From positions 57,924 to 121,923 of the forward strand of contig NZ_VSKS01000023.1 in NCBI RefSeq assembly GCF_008312835.1: a DNA stretch of 64,000 bases, read 5' to 3'. A program made the position numbers and the translations under genes. Positions 50,974 through 59,533 of this stretch are shown here, in pieces; positions within the stretch are counted from its first letter, which is position 1; every line of letters starts with the position of its first letter. The stretch is from Streptomyces marokkonensis. Its GTDB lineage: Bacteria; Actinomycetota; Actinomycetes; Streptomycetales; Streptomycetaceae. The notes beneath the pieces were generated by a model. That model searched no databases and was not told where the DNA came from. It was given only the letters and a program-made list of their open reading frames with translations.

Positions 50974-51978
50974 TCACACCGTCGTGGGCAACGCTTTCGC
51001 GCCATCTTCGGTGACACGGGTGGCACCAAAGTAGTCAGGAGTGTCGATCGGGTCGAATCGGATGACGGCACCCGGCCGGGGCGCGTCGATCATGTACCCG
51101 CCTCCGACATAAATGCCCACATGCCGGATGGCACGTGAATTGGTCAGGTCGTCCGAGAAGAACACCAGATCGCCGGGGAGCAGTTCCTCCCGCTTCGGAT
51201 GCGGGCCCGCGTTGTACTGGTCGTTCGCCACGCGCGGCAGCGTGATCCCCACACTCTCGTACGCCGCCTTGGTCAGCCCTGAGCAGTCGAAACGTCCCCC
51301 CTGCTCAGCGGTGCCGTTGCCACCCCACAGATACAGGGTGCCGAGCTTCTTCTGCGCGTACGCGATGGCCCCGGCGGCCTGCTCCGACGGATCCACCCGC
51401 CCCACCGGCGCCGCGAAGCTCTCCTCCAGCGCCCGGATGCGCTTGACGTAGTTCTGCGTCTCCTCGTACGGCGGGACACCCCCGTACTTGATCACCGCGT
51501 ACGCCCCGGCGTTGTACGAGGCGAGCATGTTTTCGGTCGGATTCCCGCCGACGTCCTTCACATACGACGCGAGCGTGCAGTCGTACTTCGCCGCCGACGG
51601 GATCGCGTCCTTCGGGTCCCACACGTCACGGTCGCCGTCCCCGTCGCCGTCGATCCCGTGCGTGGCCCAGGTGCCGGGGATGAACTGGGCGATGCCCTGC
51701 GCCGCCGCGTGGCTCTGCGCCTTCGGGTTGAACCCGCTCTCCTGGTAGAGCTGGGCGGCAAGCAGGGCGGGGTTGATGGCGGGACAGAGGTTGCCCCACG
51801 TCGAGACGAGCTGCTGGTACGCGGCCGGCACGCTTCCCTTGGCCAGCGCCTTGGCCGCCCCGCCGCCCACCCCGTTGACCACATTCCCGGCGACGACGTA
51901 GACCCCGACGACGAGCAGCATCACGAAGGCGAGCGCGGAACCGACGGCAAGGGTCACACCGATCCACACCTTACGCAC
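50974..51978 (-). CDS. Lytic transglycosylase-NlpC/P60 peptidoglycan hydrolase
   Basis: A membrane-anchored wall hydrolase of 334 residues from the GTG at 51978. After one helix (WIGVTLAVGSALAFVMLLVVG) comes an SLT-type lytic transglycosylase domain with the catalytic Glu in YQESGFNP and IAQFIPGTWATHG. An NlpC/P60 endopeptidase domain follows with Cys in FDCSGLTKAAY, His in RHVGIYVG and a third polar residue near DAPRPG. It would cut both glycan strands and peptide stems. Such two-domain hydrolases accompany type IV secretion loci (VirB1-like) and this one is divergent from such a locus. A longer start at ATG 52044 exists, but TACACT inside that stretch looks like a -10 box. Confidence 0.88.
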   Translation of the reverse strand: MRKVWIGVTLAVGSALAFVMLLVVGVYVVAGNVVNGVGGGAAKALAKGSVPAAYQQLVSTWGNLCPAINPALLAAQLYQESGFNPKAQSHAAAQGIAQFIPGTWATHGIDGDGDGDRDVWDPKDAIPSAAKYDCTLASYVKDVGGNPTENMLASYNAGAYAVIKYGGVPPYEETQNYVKRIRALEESFAAPVGRVDPSEQAAGAIAYAQKKLGTLYLWGGNGTAEQGGRFDCSGLTKAAYESVGITLPRVANDQYNAGPHPKREELLPGDLVFFSDDLTNSRAIRHVGIYVGGGYMIDAPRPGAVIRFDPIDTPDYFGATRVTEDGAKALPTTV

Positions 51979-52257
51979 CGTCAACCACCCCTTACCGTCC
52001 GGCAGTCCACCGCCGCCCGACAGTGTAGAGGCGGCACCGGCCATTCGGGGTGATCACGTACGACGAGATGCACGGTCTGCCACACCTTCTCCACAGCCCG
52101 AGCTTCGTTGCCCGGCGTGACACACCGTGATACACAGAGTGACGATACGACTCTTCACCCTTCGGAGCGCGCCCCTGCCGGAGTCCGGCGCGCGCCGGTG
52201 GCAAGCTATTTGTACGAAACCCGCCAACGGATGACGCCAAGTCGACATACGACAGCG

Positions 52258-52276
52258 TCATTGTCGGCGACAATGA
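52258..52276. promoter_or_regulatory. 19-bp perfect palindrome before the type IV-like operon
   Basis: TCATTGTCG-G-CGACAATGA: 9-bp arms around one base, 62 bp before the first ATG of the secretion-like operon and within the 360-bp divergent gap to the peptidoglycan hydrolase gene. It is a convincing dimer-type operator; I do not recognise the regulator. Confidence 0.65.
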
Positions 52277-52337
52277 GGCCTGACCTCTGCACCACCGCAG
52301 AGGATGCGGAACTACCCATACAGGGGCGGTGACTTAC

Positions 52338-52646
52338 ATGTTCTTCGCGGCCGACGAGGGAGACATCAACACCATTATCGGCGGGATCGCTCCGGATTGG
52401 GGCCCCTTCGGCAGCCTGGGCAACGAGGCCAAGATCATGATCGAAGTGGTCATGGCGGTCGCCATCCTCATCTGCCTGGGCATCGCCATCTGGGGGGCGG
52501 CCAAACAGCGCATCGGCGCCACCGCGTTGAGGGACACGTTCAGTGCCGAACAGGGCAAGGGCCTCATCATCGCGGGCCTGACAGGCGTCTTCATCATCGG
52601 TTCACTCGGCACGCTGTTCACCATCGTGTACGGCATGGCCGTATAG
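52338..52646 (+). CDS. Small two-helix membrane protein, first gene of type IV-like operon
   Basis: A 102-residue protein with two long hydrophobic helices (about 37-58: MIEVVMAVAILICLGIAIWG; and about 79-100) linked by a short basic loop. Size and topology recall VirB2/VirB3-like or PrgI-like subunits of conjugation machines, but there is no sequence match I can state. The ATG at 52338 follows GGGGCGG at 8 nt; the GTG nine bases before lacks a ribosome binding site. It heads a run of genes on this strand. Confidence 0.7.
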   Translation: MFFAADEGDINTIIGGIAPDWGPFGSLGNEAKIMIEVVMAVAILICLGIAIWGAAKQRIGATALRDTFSAEQGKGLIIAGLTGVFIIGSLGTLFTIVYGMAV

Positions 52647-52736
52647 GTTCCGCACCATCGGTCCCCACCGGGCACGCCCGGCTCCCCTCCATCCCACCCG
52701 CCCGTCGTGCCCACCGGCTGAGGTTGCGTCTCCCTG

Positions 52737-52850
52737 ATGTCCAGTCACCACACCGCGCCCGAACGGGAGCCGACACGGCTACCGTCGTACGTGGAGTACC
52801 CGGAGTACGAGGTGTTTCCGCACGACGCTGAGGGGGCGTACGCGGCATGA
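52737..52850 (+). CDS. 37-residue protein coupled to the VirB8-like gene
   Basis: An acidic, Tyr/Glu/Pro-rich peptide (SYVEYPEYEVFPHDAEGAYAA) whose TGA overlaps the ATG of the next gene (ATGA). GAGG lies 11 nt before its ATG. The overlap and codon pattern support translation; it could be a coupling ORF or a small subunit. No similarity recognised. Confidence 0.45.
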   Translation: MSSHHTAPEREPTRLPSYVEYPEYEVFPHDAEGAYAA

Positions 52851-53650
52851 GTCTCGGAGACGACACGGGCCAGACCCGAACCCGCCTGCCCGAAGGTGGC
52901 GGCGACCCGTACGGCGGCGCGCGCAGAGGCGGCCGTTCGTCGTCGCGCAGCCTCGTCACGGTCGTCGGCGTGGTGGTCCTCCTCATCGCCGCGATCGCCT
53001 TCGCGAACCGTGGAGGCGACGATTCCGACACGGGGGAGAGCGCGGGCGACTCACCCAAGTCGGCGGCGACGGCCCCTTCCGGGCAGAAGCCGGTGGACTC
53101 GAAGACGACAGGCATCCCCTCGGGCTTCCCCCAGGACCGCCAGGGGGCGGAGAGCGCGGCGGCGAACTACGCGGTGGCGCTGGGCTCCGGCGAGATGTTC
53201 AAGAAGGCCCGGCGCGACGCCATCCTTCAGTCGATCATCGTCCCCGCCCGGGTCTCGGACTTCGAGGCAACACTGGACAACGCGTACACGCCGCAGTTCA
53301 ACAAGAACGTGGGCCTCAACGAGGACGGCACCACGCCCAAGGGCTTCACGTTCGTCTCACGCACGAGCCCGATCGGCACCAAGGTCACCAAGTCGTCCGC
53401 AGACACCGCAACGGTCGAGGTCTGGTGCAGCGGCCTTCTGGGCCTCGCGGGCGAAAGCTCCACCAATCCGGTCACCAGCAGCTGGTTCACCATCACCATG
53501 CAGCTCGAGTGGACCAACGATGACTGGAAGATCGTGACCCACTCTCAGAAGGACGGCCCGGCGCCGGTTCCCGGCGATGAGCGGGCCTCCAGCGCCGACG
53601 AGATGGCACAGGCCGTCCAGGAGTACGGAGGGTTCACGTATGCCCGCTAA
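52847..53650 (+). CDS. VirB8/TcpC-like membrane protein
   Basis: A 267-residue protein: Gly/Arg-rich cytoplasmic start, one helix at about 37-55 (LVTVVGVVVLLIAAIAFANR), a linker, and an external alpha/beta domain (about 105-265; ANYAVALGSGEMFKKARRDAILQSI, FTITMQLEWTNDDWKIVTHS). The order of elements and the W-ndDW-I strand ending resemble NTF2-like VirB8/TcpC proteins of conjugation systems, which link the channel to the periplasmic or wall side. The family call is by fold pattern only. It overlaps the next gene by 11 nt. Confidence 0.7.
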   Translation: MSLGDDTGQTRTRLPEGGGDPYGGARRGGRSSSRSLVTVVGVVVLLIAAIAFANRGGDDSDTGESAGDSPKSAATAPSGQKPVDSKTTGIPSGFPQDRQGAESAAANYAVALGSGEMFKKARRDAILQSIIVPARVSDFEATLDNAYTPQFNKNVGLNEDGTTPKGFTFVSRTSPIGTKVTKSSADTATVEVWCSGLLGLAGESSTNPVTSSWFTITMQLEWTNDDWKIVTHSQKDGPAPVPGDERASSADEMAQAVQEYGGFTYAR

Positions 53651-54974
53651 CCGCCGCCTGCTGGCACTGACGGGTACCGTCGCGGCCGTACAGACGACAA
53701 TCGTTCTGTTCGCCACGCGGGCCGCTGCCGCTCCCACGCCCACGCCCACGCCCACGCCCACTGACAGCAACGACCCCTGTGACCTGATCCACGGCCCCGC
53801 CAAGGACTACTGCGAACGCGGCCGAGGAGGCGAGGGCGGTGGCGACGCCGGAACCCTCAACGACCCCAGCTCCACCCTCGACCCCCTCGCCTCCCTCGCG
53901 CAGGGCTGCGCCGACGCCGCCGCCTGGACCGTCGACAAGCTCAGCGACGCCGTGAACGAGACGGCGAACGTCGACTTCACCAACGACACGTTCCTCCAGC
54001 AGTACGCCGTCGTCTTCGCCGCGTCGACGATCCTCACCCTCCTCCTGTGGCTGCTCGCGGTCGCCAAGCGCGCCGTGCGAGGCGTGCCCCTCACCACCGC
54101 CCTCTCCGAGGCGATCGGCTTCCTCTGGCTCACCGTCCTCGCCTCCGCCTTCACGCCCCTCATCCTCTACACCGTCGTCTCCGCGACCGACGGAGTCACC
54201 GAGGTGCTGGCGAAGGCCACCGGCGACCAGACGGACACCTTCTTCGGCACCTTCTCCGGCGCGCTCGAAAAGGGCGACGACATCGGCGGCGGCCCGATCA
54301 TGCTGATCGTCGTCTCCCTCGTCTCCATCCTCGCCGCCGGCGTCCTCTGGCTGGAGCTGGTCATCCGCGCCGCCCTGCTCTACGTCGGCGCCCTCCTCGG
54401 CACCGTCGTCTACGCCGGCCTCGTCGACAAGAACCTCTGGGGCCACGTCCGCCGCTGGGCGGGCATCATGATCGCGGTGATCCTCGTGAAGCCGGTGATC
54501 GTGATAGTGCTCGGCCTGGCCGGCGCGCTCTCCGCCGACGACGGCCCCGACGCCTTCTCCGCCGTCGTCTCCGGGCTGGCGATCATCCTGCTCGCCATCT
54601 TCGCCTCCGCGATGATCTACCGCTTCGTCCCCGGCTTCGGCGACGAGATCGCCGGCTCCCGCAACAACCGCATCATGCAGGGCGCCGAGGGCAAGGCCGC
54701 CGCCGTCATCAGCTCCCCGGCGACCCTGGTCGCACAGGGCATCAAGACCCACAGCACCCGCGCCGACAACAACGGCGGCGGCCAGTCCTCCGGCCCCCGC
54801 GCCTCCAACCCCGCCTCCGGCGGGGTCGCCGCGCACAGCTCACGCACGACGAACGGTGGCGGATCCGTCCCCTCCGCCACCCCCGCACCCCGCTCGGGCA
54901 GCCCGGTGAACACCCCCCACGCCAGCAACACCCGCAACAGCAGCACCCAACGCACGGGAGGTGAAGGGCGTTGA
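53640..54974 (+). CDS. VirB6/TrbL-like polytopic membrane protein
   Basis: A 444-residue protein with a cleavable signal (ALTGTVAAVQTTIVLFATRAAAA), a short PTPTPTPT stretch, then six or seven hydrophobic helices between about 110 and 345 (STILTLLLWLLAVAKRAV, MLIVVSLVSILAAGVLW). A Ser/Asn/Gly-rich C-terminal tail of 95 residues follows. The mid-chain helices and position match VirB6/TrbL-type channel subunits. Its ATG lies within the end of the VirB8-like gene, and its stop overlaps the TTG of the next gene (TTGA). Confidence 0.75.
   Translation: MPANRRLLALTGTVAAVQTTIVLFATRAAAAPTPTPTPTPTDSNDPCDLIHGPAKDYCERGRGGEGGGDAGTLNDPSSTLDPLASLAQGCADAAAWTVDKLSDAVNETANVDFTNDTFLQQYAVVFAASTILTLLLWLLAVAKRAVRGVPLTTALSEAIGFLWLTVLASAFTPLILYTVVSATDGVTEVLAKATGDQTDTFFGTFSGALEKGDDIGGGPIMLIVVSLVSILAAGVLWLELVIRAALLYVGALLGTVVYAGLVDKNLWGHVRRWAGIMIAVILVKPVIVIVLGLAGALSADDGPDAFSAVVSGLAIILLAIFASAMIYRFVPGFGDEIAGSRNNRIMQGAEGKAAAVISSPATLVAQGIKTHSTRADNNGGGQSSGPRASNPASGGVAAHSSRTTNGGGSVPSATPAPRSGSPVNTPHASNTRNSSTQRTGGEGR
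53733..53762 (+). repeat. CCCACG hexanucleotide microsatellite
   Basis: Four perfect copies of CCCACG plus a variant, coding the PTPTPTPT stretch just after the signal peptide of the VirB6-like protein. Copy-number change would alter the linker by two residues per step. Confidence 0.85.
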
Positions 54975-56530
54975 CGACCGAGTCCCACCTGTCCCATCCG
55001 GTCACGCCCCGCCGTACGTATCTGATCGGCCGCGCCCGGCCGAACGCGATCGTCGGCCGCAATCGCGAGACCGGAGAGATCGCGCTGATCGTCGTGGGCG
55101 CGTTCCTCGGCATGATGTGCGGACTTCTCGTCCCCGTCCTGTCCGTGCGGATCGTGCTGCTCGCGGGCCTCCCGATGCTGGCGCTGGCCGCGGTGTACGT
55201 GCCGTACAAGGGCCGCACCTTCTACAAGTGGTTCGAGATCAACCGCAGCTACAAGCGCACCGTGCGCCGCGGCGCCACCTACCGCTCCGGCGTCATCGAG
55301 GCCGGCACCCGGCTGGACGGCCGCGAGGTGGAGATCGGACCGCCGCCCGGCATCGGCAGGATCACCTGGCTCGCCGCACCCTTCGGGCCGGACGAGATCG
55401 CCGTCCTGCTGCACGCGGACCGCAAGACCGTCACCGCCGCCATCGAGATCGAGGGCCCGGGCGTCGGCCTGCGCGACTCCGAGGACCAGGAAGCCCTCGT
55501 CGACCGCTTCGGCACCCTCCTCAAGCACGTCGCCAACGGCGACGGCTTCGTGACCCGCATCCAGATGCTCGCCCGTACGCTGCCCGCCGACCCCGACGCC
55601 CACGCCAAGGACGTCGCCGTCCGCGGCGACGCCACGTCACCGCCATGGCTCCAGCAGTCCTACGACCAGCTCCAGTCGATGGTGTCGACCAGCAGCGAGC
55701 AGCACCGCGCCTACCTCGTCGCCTGCATGCACTACACGCGCGACCTGGCCGCCGAGGCCAACACCATGGCCCGCGCCATGCGCAGCCAGGGCGGCGGCAA
55801 GGTCGACCGCGACGCGGGGCTCGCCGTCGTCATGGCCCGTGAGCTGACCGACATCTGCTCACGGCTCCAGGAGGCCGACATCCGCGTCCGGCAGCCGCTC
55901 GGCCAGAGCAGGCTGTCCTCGCTGATCCACTCCATGTACGACCCGGACCACCCGATCGACCACATCCAGGCGATGACGCAGCGCAACGCCTGGCCGGCCG
56001 AACTCGACGCCATGGAGCCCACCTACCTCCAGGCCAAGACCCGCGAGTCCACCACCCGCGCCCCGTGGTGCCACGCCACGGCCTGGGTGAAGGAATGGCC
56101 GATGACCCCGGTAGGGGTCAACTTCCTCGCGCCGCTCCTCGTCCACACCCCGGACGTGATCCGCACGGTCGCCGTCACGATGGACCTCGAGCCCACCGAG
56201 ATCGCCATCGAGCGCATGCTGACCGAGAAGACCAACGACGAGGCGGAGGCGTCCCGCGCCGCCAAGATGAACCGCACCGTCGACCCGCGCGACGTCGCCG
56301 CGCACAGCCGCCTCGACCAGCGCGGCGAGGATCTCGCCAGCGGCGCCGCGGGCGTCAACCTCGTCGGCTACATCACCGTCTCCTCCCGCACACCCGAGGC
56401 CCTCGCCCGCGACAAGCGGACCATACGGGCGTCGGCCGGAAAGTCGTACCTGAAGCTGGAGTGGTGCGACCGCGAGCACCACCGCGCGTTCGTGAACACA
56501 CTCCCGTTCGCCACCGGCATTCGAAGGTAG
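54971..56530 (+). CDS. SCO6880-family protein (VirB4 N-domain-like)
   Basis: A 519-residue protein named after its Streptomyces homologues (SCO6880 family). Two adjacent helices at about 38-75 (IALIVVGAFLGMMCGLLVPV and IVLLAGLPMLALAAVYV) form a PrgI/VirB3-like membrane part. The remaining 440 residues resemble the N-terminal, non-ATPase half of VirB4/TraC proteins. The ATPase half is the next gene, 13 nt downstream, so a VirB4 equivalent seems divided over two genes. The start is TTG at 54971 with GGAGG upstream and TTGA overlap with the preceding stop. Assignment rests on context and remembered naming. Confidence 0.75.
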   Translation: MTTESHLSHPVTPRRTYLIGRARPNAIVGRNRETGEIALIVVGAFLGMMCGLLVPVLSVRIVLLAGLPMLALAAVYVPYKGRTFYKWFEINRSYKRTVRRGATYRSGVIEAGTRLDGREVEIGPPPGIGRITWLAAPFGPDEIAVLLHADRKTVTAAIEIEGPGVGLRDSEDQEALVDRFGTLLKHVANGDGFVTRIQMLARTLPADPDAHAKDVAVRGDATSPPWLQQSYDQLQSMVSTSSEQHRAYLVACMHYTRDLAAEANTMARAMRSQGGGKVDRDAGLAVVMARELTDICSRLQEADIRVRQPLGQSRLSSLIHSMYDPDHPIDHIQAMTQRNAWPAELDAMEPTYLQAKTRESTTRAPWCHATAWVKEWPMTPVGVNFLAPLLVHTPDVIRTVAVTMDLEPTEIAIERMLTEKTNDEAEASRAAKMNRTVDPRDVAAHSRLDQRGEDLASGAAGVNLVGYITVSSRTPEALARDKRTIRASAGKSYLKLEWCDREHHRAFVNTLPFATGIRR

Positions 56531-56543
56531 GGGCTGAGCCGCT

Positions 56544-57953
56544 ATGCGGGATCCGCTGTCCGTCGTCACCGACGCCTTCACGTCCTTCCTGTTCGGGAAG
56601 GTCGAGACGACACGGCTGCCGGTGCGCACGTCCACGGGCCAGGCGCAGGCGGTCTACCTGCCGACCGCCGCCCCCGGCCTGGGCGACTCCGGCGTCATCA
56701 TCGGCCGCGAGGTCTACTCCGGCAAGGGCTACATCTACGACCCCTTCCAGCTTTACGGCCAGCAGCTGCCCGCCCCGCACTGGCTGGTCCTCGGCGAGTC
56801 CGGCAACGGCAAGTCGGCCCTGGAGAAGACCTACGTCCTGCGCCAGCTCCGGTTCCGCGACCGCCAGGTCGTCGTCCTGGACGCGCAGGGCGAGGACGGC
56901 GCCGGTGAATGGAACCTCATCGCCCAGGAGCTGGGGATAACGCCGATCCGCCTGGACCCGAGGGCCGCGCTCGACCGGGGCATCCGGCTCAACCCGCTGG
57001 ACCCGGCGATCACCACCACCGGCCAGCTCGCGCTGCTGAGGACCATCATCGAGGTCGCGATGGGCCACGGCCTGGACGAGCGCTCCGGCTTCGCCCTCAA
57101 GGTCGCACACGCCTACGTCAACGAGTCCATCGTCGAACGCCAGCCGGTCCTCACCGACATCGTCGAGCGACTGCGCCACCCCGAACCCGAGTCGGCGGAG
57201 GCGATGAACGTCGCCATAGACGACGTACGGGCGTGGGGACTGGACGTCGCCCTGGTCCTCGACCGCCTGGTCGACGGTGACCTGCGCGGCATGTTCGACG
57301 GCCCGACGACCGTCGGCATCGACCTCGACGCGCCGCTCATCGTGTTCGACCTGTCCCACATCGACCGCAACTCCATCGCCATGCCGATCCTCATGGCGAT
57401 CGTCGGTGTCTGGCTCGAGCACACCTGGATCCGCCCCGACCGGAAGAAGCGCATCTTCCTGGTCGAGGAGGCCTGGCACATCATCAACAGCCCCTTCGTC
57501 GCCCAGCTGTTCCAGCGCCTGCTGAAGTTCGGCCGGCGGCTCGGCCTGTCGTTCGTCGCGGTCGTCCACCACCTGTCCGACGTGGTGGACGGAGCCGCGG
57601 CGAAGGAGGCGGCGGCCATCCTGAAAATGGCGTCGACCCGGACCATCTACGCCCAGAAGGCGGACGAGGCGAGGGCCACCGGCCGGGTCCTGGGCCTGCC
57701 CAGGTGGGCCGTGGAGATCATCCCGACCCTCACCCCCGGTATCGCCGTCTGGGACGTCAACGGCAACGTCCAGGTGGTCAAACACCTGGTCACGGAGACC
57801 GAACGCCCGCTGGTCTTCACCGACCGGGCGATGACCGAGTCCTCCGCCGACCTCTCCGACGACGCCCTGCGCGCCGCCGAACGGGAGGCCGAGGAACGGG
57901 CGGCCGCCTTCGTGGAGCAGCACGTCGGCGACTCCGAGTCGACGGTGGCGTAG
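56544..57953 (+). CDS. VirB4-like secretion ATPase (ATPase half)
   Basis: A 469-residue P-loop ATPase. Walker A LGESGNGKSALEK is at about residues 84-96, Walker B IFLVEEAWHII at about 301-311, and FVAVVHHLSDV is the sensor region. The chain closely follows the VirB4/TraC C-terminal motor that powers substrate passage or pilus assembly. There is no membrane helix; it probably docks on the product of the preceding gene. An acidic helical tail ends the protein. ATG start at 56544 after a GTAGGGG. Confidence 0.88.
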   Translation: MRDPLSVVTDAFTSFLFGKVETTRLPVRTSTGQAQAVYLPTAAPGLGDSGVIIGREVYSGKGYIYDPFQLYGQQLPAPHWLVLGESGNGKSALEKTYVLRQLRFRDRQVVVLDAQGEDGAGEWNLIAQELGITPIRLDPRAALDRGIRLNPLDPAITTTGQLALLRTIIEVAMGHGLDERSGFALKVAHAYVNESIVERQPVLTDIVERLRHPEPESAEAMNVAIDDVRAWGLDVALVLDRLVDGDLRGMFDGPTTVGIDLDAPLIVFDLSHIDRNSIAMPILMAIVGVWLEHTWIRPDRKKRIFLVEEAWHIINSPFVAQLFQRLLKFGRRLGLSFVAVVHHLSDVVDGAAAKEAAAILKMASTRTIYAQKADEARATGRVLGLPRWAVEIIPTLTPGIAVWDVNGNVQVVKHLVTETERPLVFTDRAMTESSADLSDDALRAAEREAEERAAAFVEQHVGDSESTVA

Positions 57954-57964
57954 AGGGAGAACGG

Positions 57965-59533
57965 GTGAGACCGGACGATCACCGCGGACACGGCCGCACC
58001 GGCCAAGGCGGTATCCCCGACGGGCTGCTGCTCGGCATCCTCGCGTTCCTCATCGGCGTGACCGTCATGGTGTGGACGGCCACGGGACTCGCGGGCCTCT
58101 TCGCCCACGGCCGCTGGCCGTCCGGCGTCACCTTCGCCCGCACCCCCGTGGCCATGCGCCACCTCGTCGCCGAACCGCGGAACGTCCCCGCCGCCTGGCC
58201 GGACGCCAAGGAGGCCGCCCTCTCGGGATACGGCCTCTTCTGGGGCCTGTTCATCGGCCAGCTGATGGTCCTGGCCGTCCTGACGGTGTTCGTCGTGGGC
58301 ACGGTGGCCCGCTGGAGAGCGGTACGGGCACGGCGCCGGGCCGAGCGGGCGACGGACGGCACGCAGCGGCAGCCGGAGCACCTGCCCGAACGGGAACCGC
58401 AGCCGACACCGAAGCACCAGCCCGAACGGGAACCGCAGCCGACACCGAAGCACCAGCCCGAACGGGAACCGCAGCCGACGCCGAAGCACCAGCACGAGGT
58501 ACCGGCCCCGAGAGGGCCCGAAGAGGACGCTCCGGCGAGGGAAGAACCCGCGGCCGCACCCGCGGCCGGCGATGAACGAGCGGGCGGGTGGCACACCCCC
58601 CGCGCCGAAGGCCCGGGCGTCCACTACGGCCCGCCGGCCACCCGCCACCCCGCCGCGGCCCAGGCCGTACGCGACGCCGCAGGCCCCGCCCTCGTCCTCA
58701 CCTCCAATCCCACCCTCTGGCACGACACCAAGGACGCCCGCGCCAAACTCGGCCCCACCCACCTCTACGACCCCACCCACCTCTGCGACACCCCGGCCCG
58801 CCTCCACTGGTCCCCCACCGCCGGCTGCGGGGACAGAGCGACAGCAGCCGCCCGCGCGGCAGCCCTCCTGGCCCCCGTCCGCCCCACCTCCCGCCTCGAC
58901 CAGGCGGTCAGCGACACCGCCGGGACACTGCTCCGCAGCTACCTCCACGCCGCCGCCGTCGACGGCCGCACCGTCCGCCACGTCCACCGCTGGTCCCAGG
59001 GCATCCAGGTGCACGACGCCGTACGCGTCCTCCGCACCAACCCCAAGGCCGCCCCCGGATCCGCCGGCGAACTCGAGGCGGCCCTCACGGCGCATCCCGA
59101 CCGCCGGGACATGGCCCAGCAGTTGACCACCCGCGCACTGTCCGCCCTCTCCACGGTCAACGTCCGCGAGGCCTGCACTCCCAACCGAACTGATGCCCTC
59201 GCCTTGGATTCCTTCATCCACGAAGGGGGCACGCTTTATGTCGTGGGCGAATCCATCGAGGATCCCCGCACCAGCCCGGGCGCGATGCCCCTGCTGACGG
59301 CGCTCGCCTCACACGTGGTCGAGCACGGCCGGCGCATGGCCGAACGGTCATCCTCCGGTCGGCTCGACCCACCACTCACCCTCGTCCTGGACGACGTGGC
59401 GGCCGTCGCCCCACTCCCCCAGCTCCCCGAACTGCTCACGACCGGCACCGACCAGGGCATGCCCACGCTGGCCCTGCTCCGGTCCCGCGAACAGGGCAGG
59501 GCCCGCTGGCCCCACGACGAACTACCGGTCTGA
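57965..59533 (+). CDS. Coupling-protein (TraD/VirD4)-like membrane protein lacking a P-loop
   Basis: A 522-residue protein with helices at about 18-40 and 90-114, a repeat linker (three PEREPQPTPKHQ units), and a cytoplasmic domain from about 230. The block LTLVLDDVAAVAPLPQLPEL (near 471-490) with GTDQGMPTLALLRSREQGRARW is the Walker B/TraM-recognition part of VirD4/TraD coupling proteins. Where a Walker A should be, there is only GPALVLTSNPTLWHD, with no GxxxxGK(S/T), so ATP binding is doubtful. GTG start 57965 with GAGGGAG upstream. It ends the operon; its 3' end overlaps the convergent GNAT gene by 12 nt. Confidence 0.78.
   Translation: MRPDDHRGHGRTGQGGIPDGLLLGILAFLIGVTVMVWTATGLAGLFAHGRWPSGVTFARTPVAMRHLVAEPRNVPAAWPDAKEAALSGYGLFWGLFIGQLMVLAVLTVFVVGTVARWRAVRARRRAERATDGTQRQPEHLPEREPQPTPKHQPEREPQPTPKHQPEREPQPTPKHQHEVPAPRGPEEDAPAREEPAAAPAAGDERAGGWHTPRAEGPGVHYGPPATRHPAAAQAVRDAAGPALVLTSNPTLWHDTKDARAKLGPTHLYDPTHLCDTPARLHWSPTAGCGDRATAAARAAALLAPVRPTSRLDQAVSDTAGTLLRSYLHAAAVDGRTVRHVHRWSQGIQVHDAVRVLRTNPKAAPGSAGELEAALTAHPDRRDMAQQLTTRALSALSTVNVREACTPNRTDALALDSFIHEGGTLYVVGESIEDPRTSPGAMPLLTALASHVVEHGRRMAERSSSGRLDPPLTLVLDDVAAVAPLPQLPELLTTGTDQGMPTLALLRSREQGRARWPHDELPV
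58385..58492 (+). repeat. Three tandem 36-bp coding repeats
   Basis: Units at 58385-58420, 58421-58456 and 58457-58492 differ by a single base and encode PEREPQPTPKHQ three times in the linker of the coupling-protein-like gene. The near identity implies recent expansion. Confidence 0.9.

Noticed and set aside
58385-58492. CRISPR-like direct repeats
   Set aside because: The repeats abut without spacers, are in frame and code for a protein linker.
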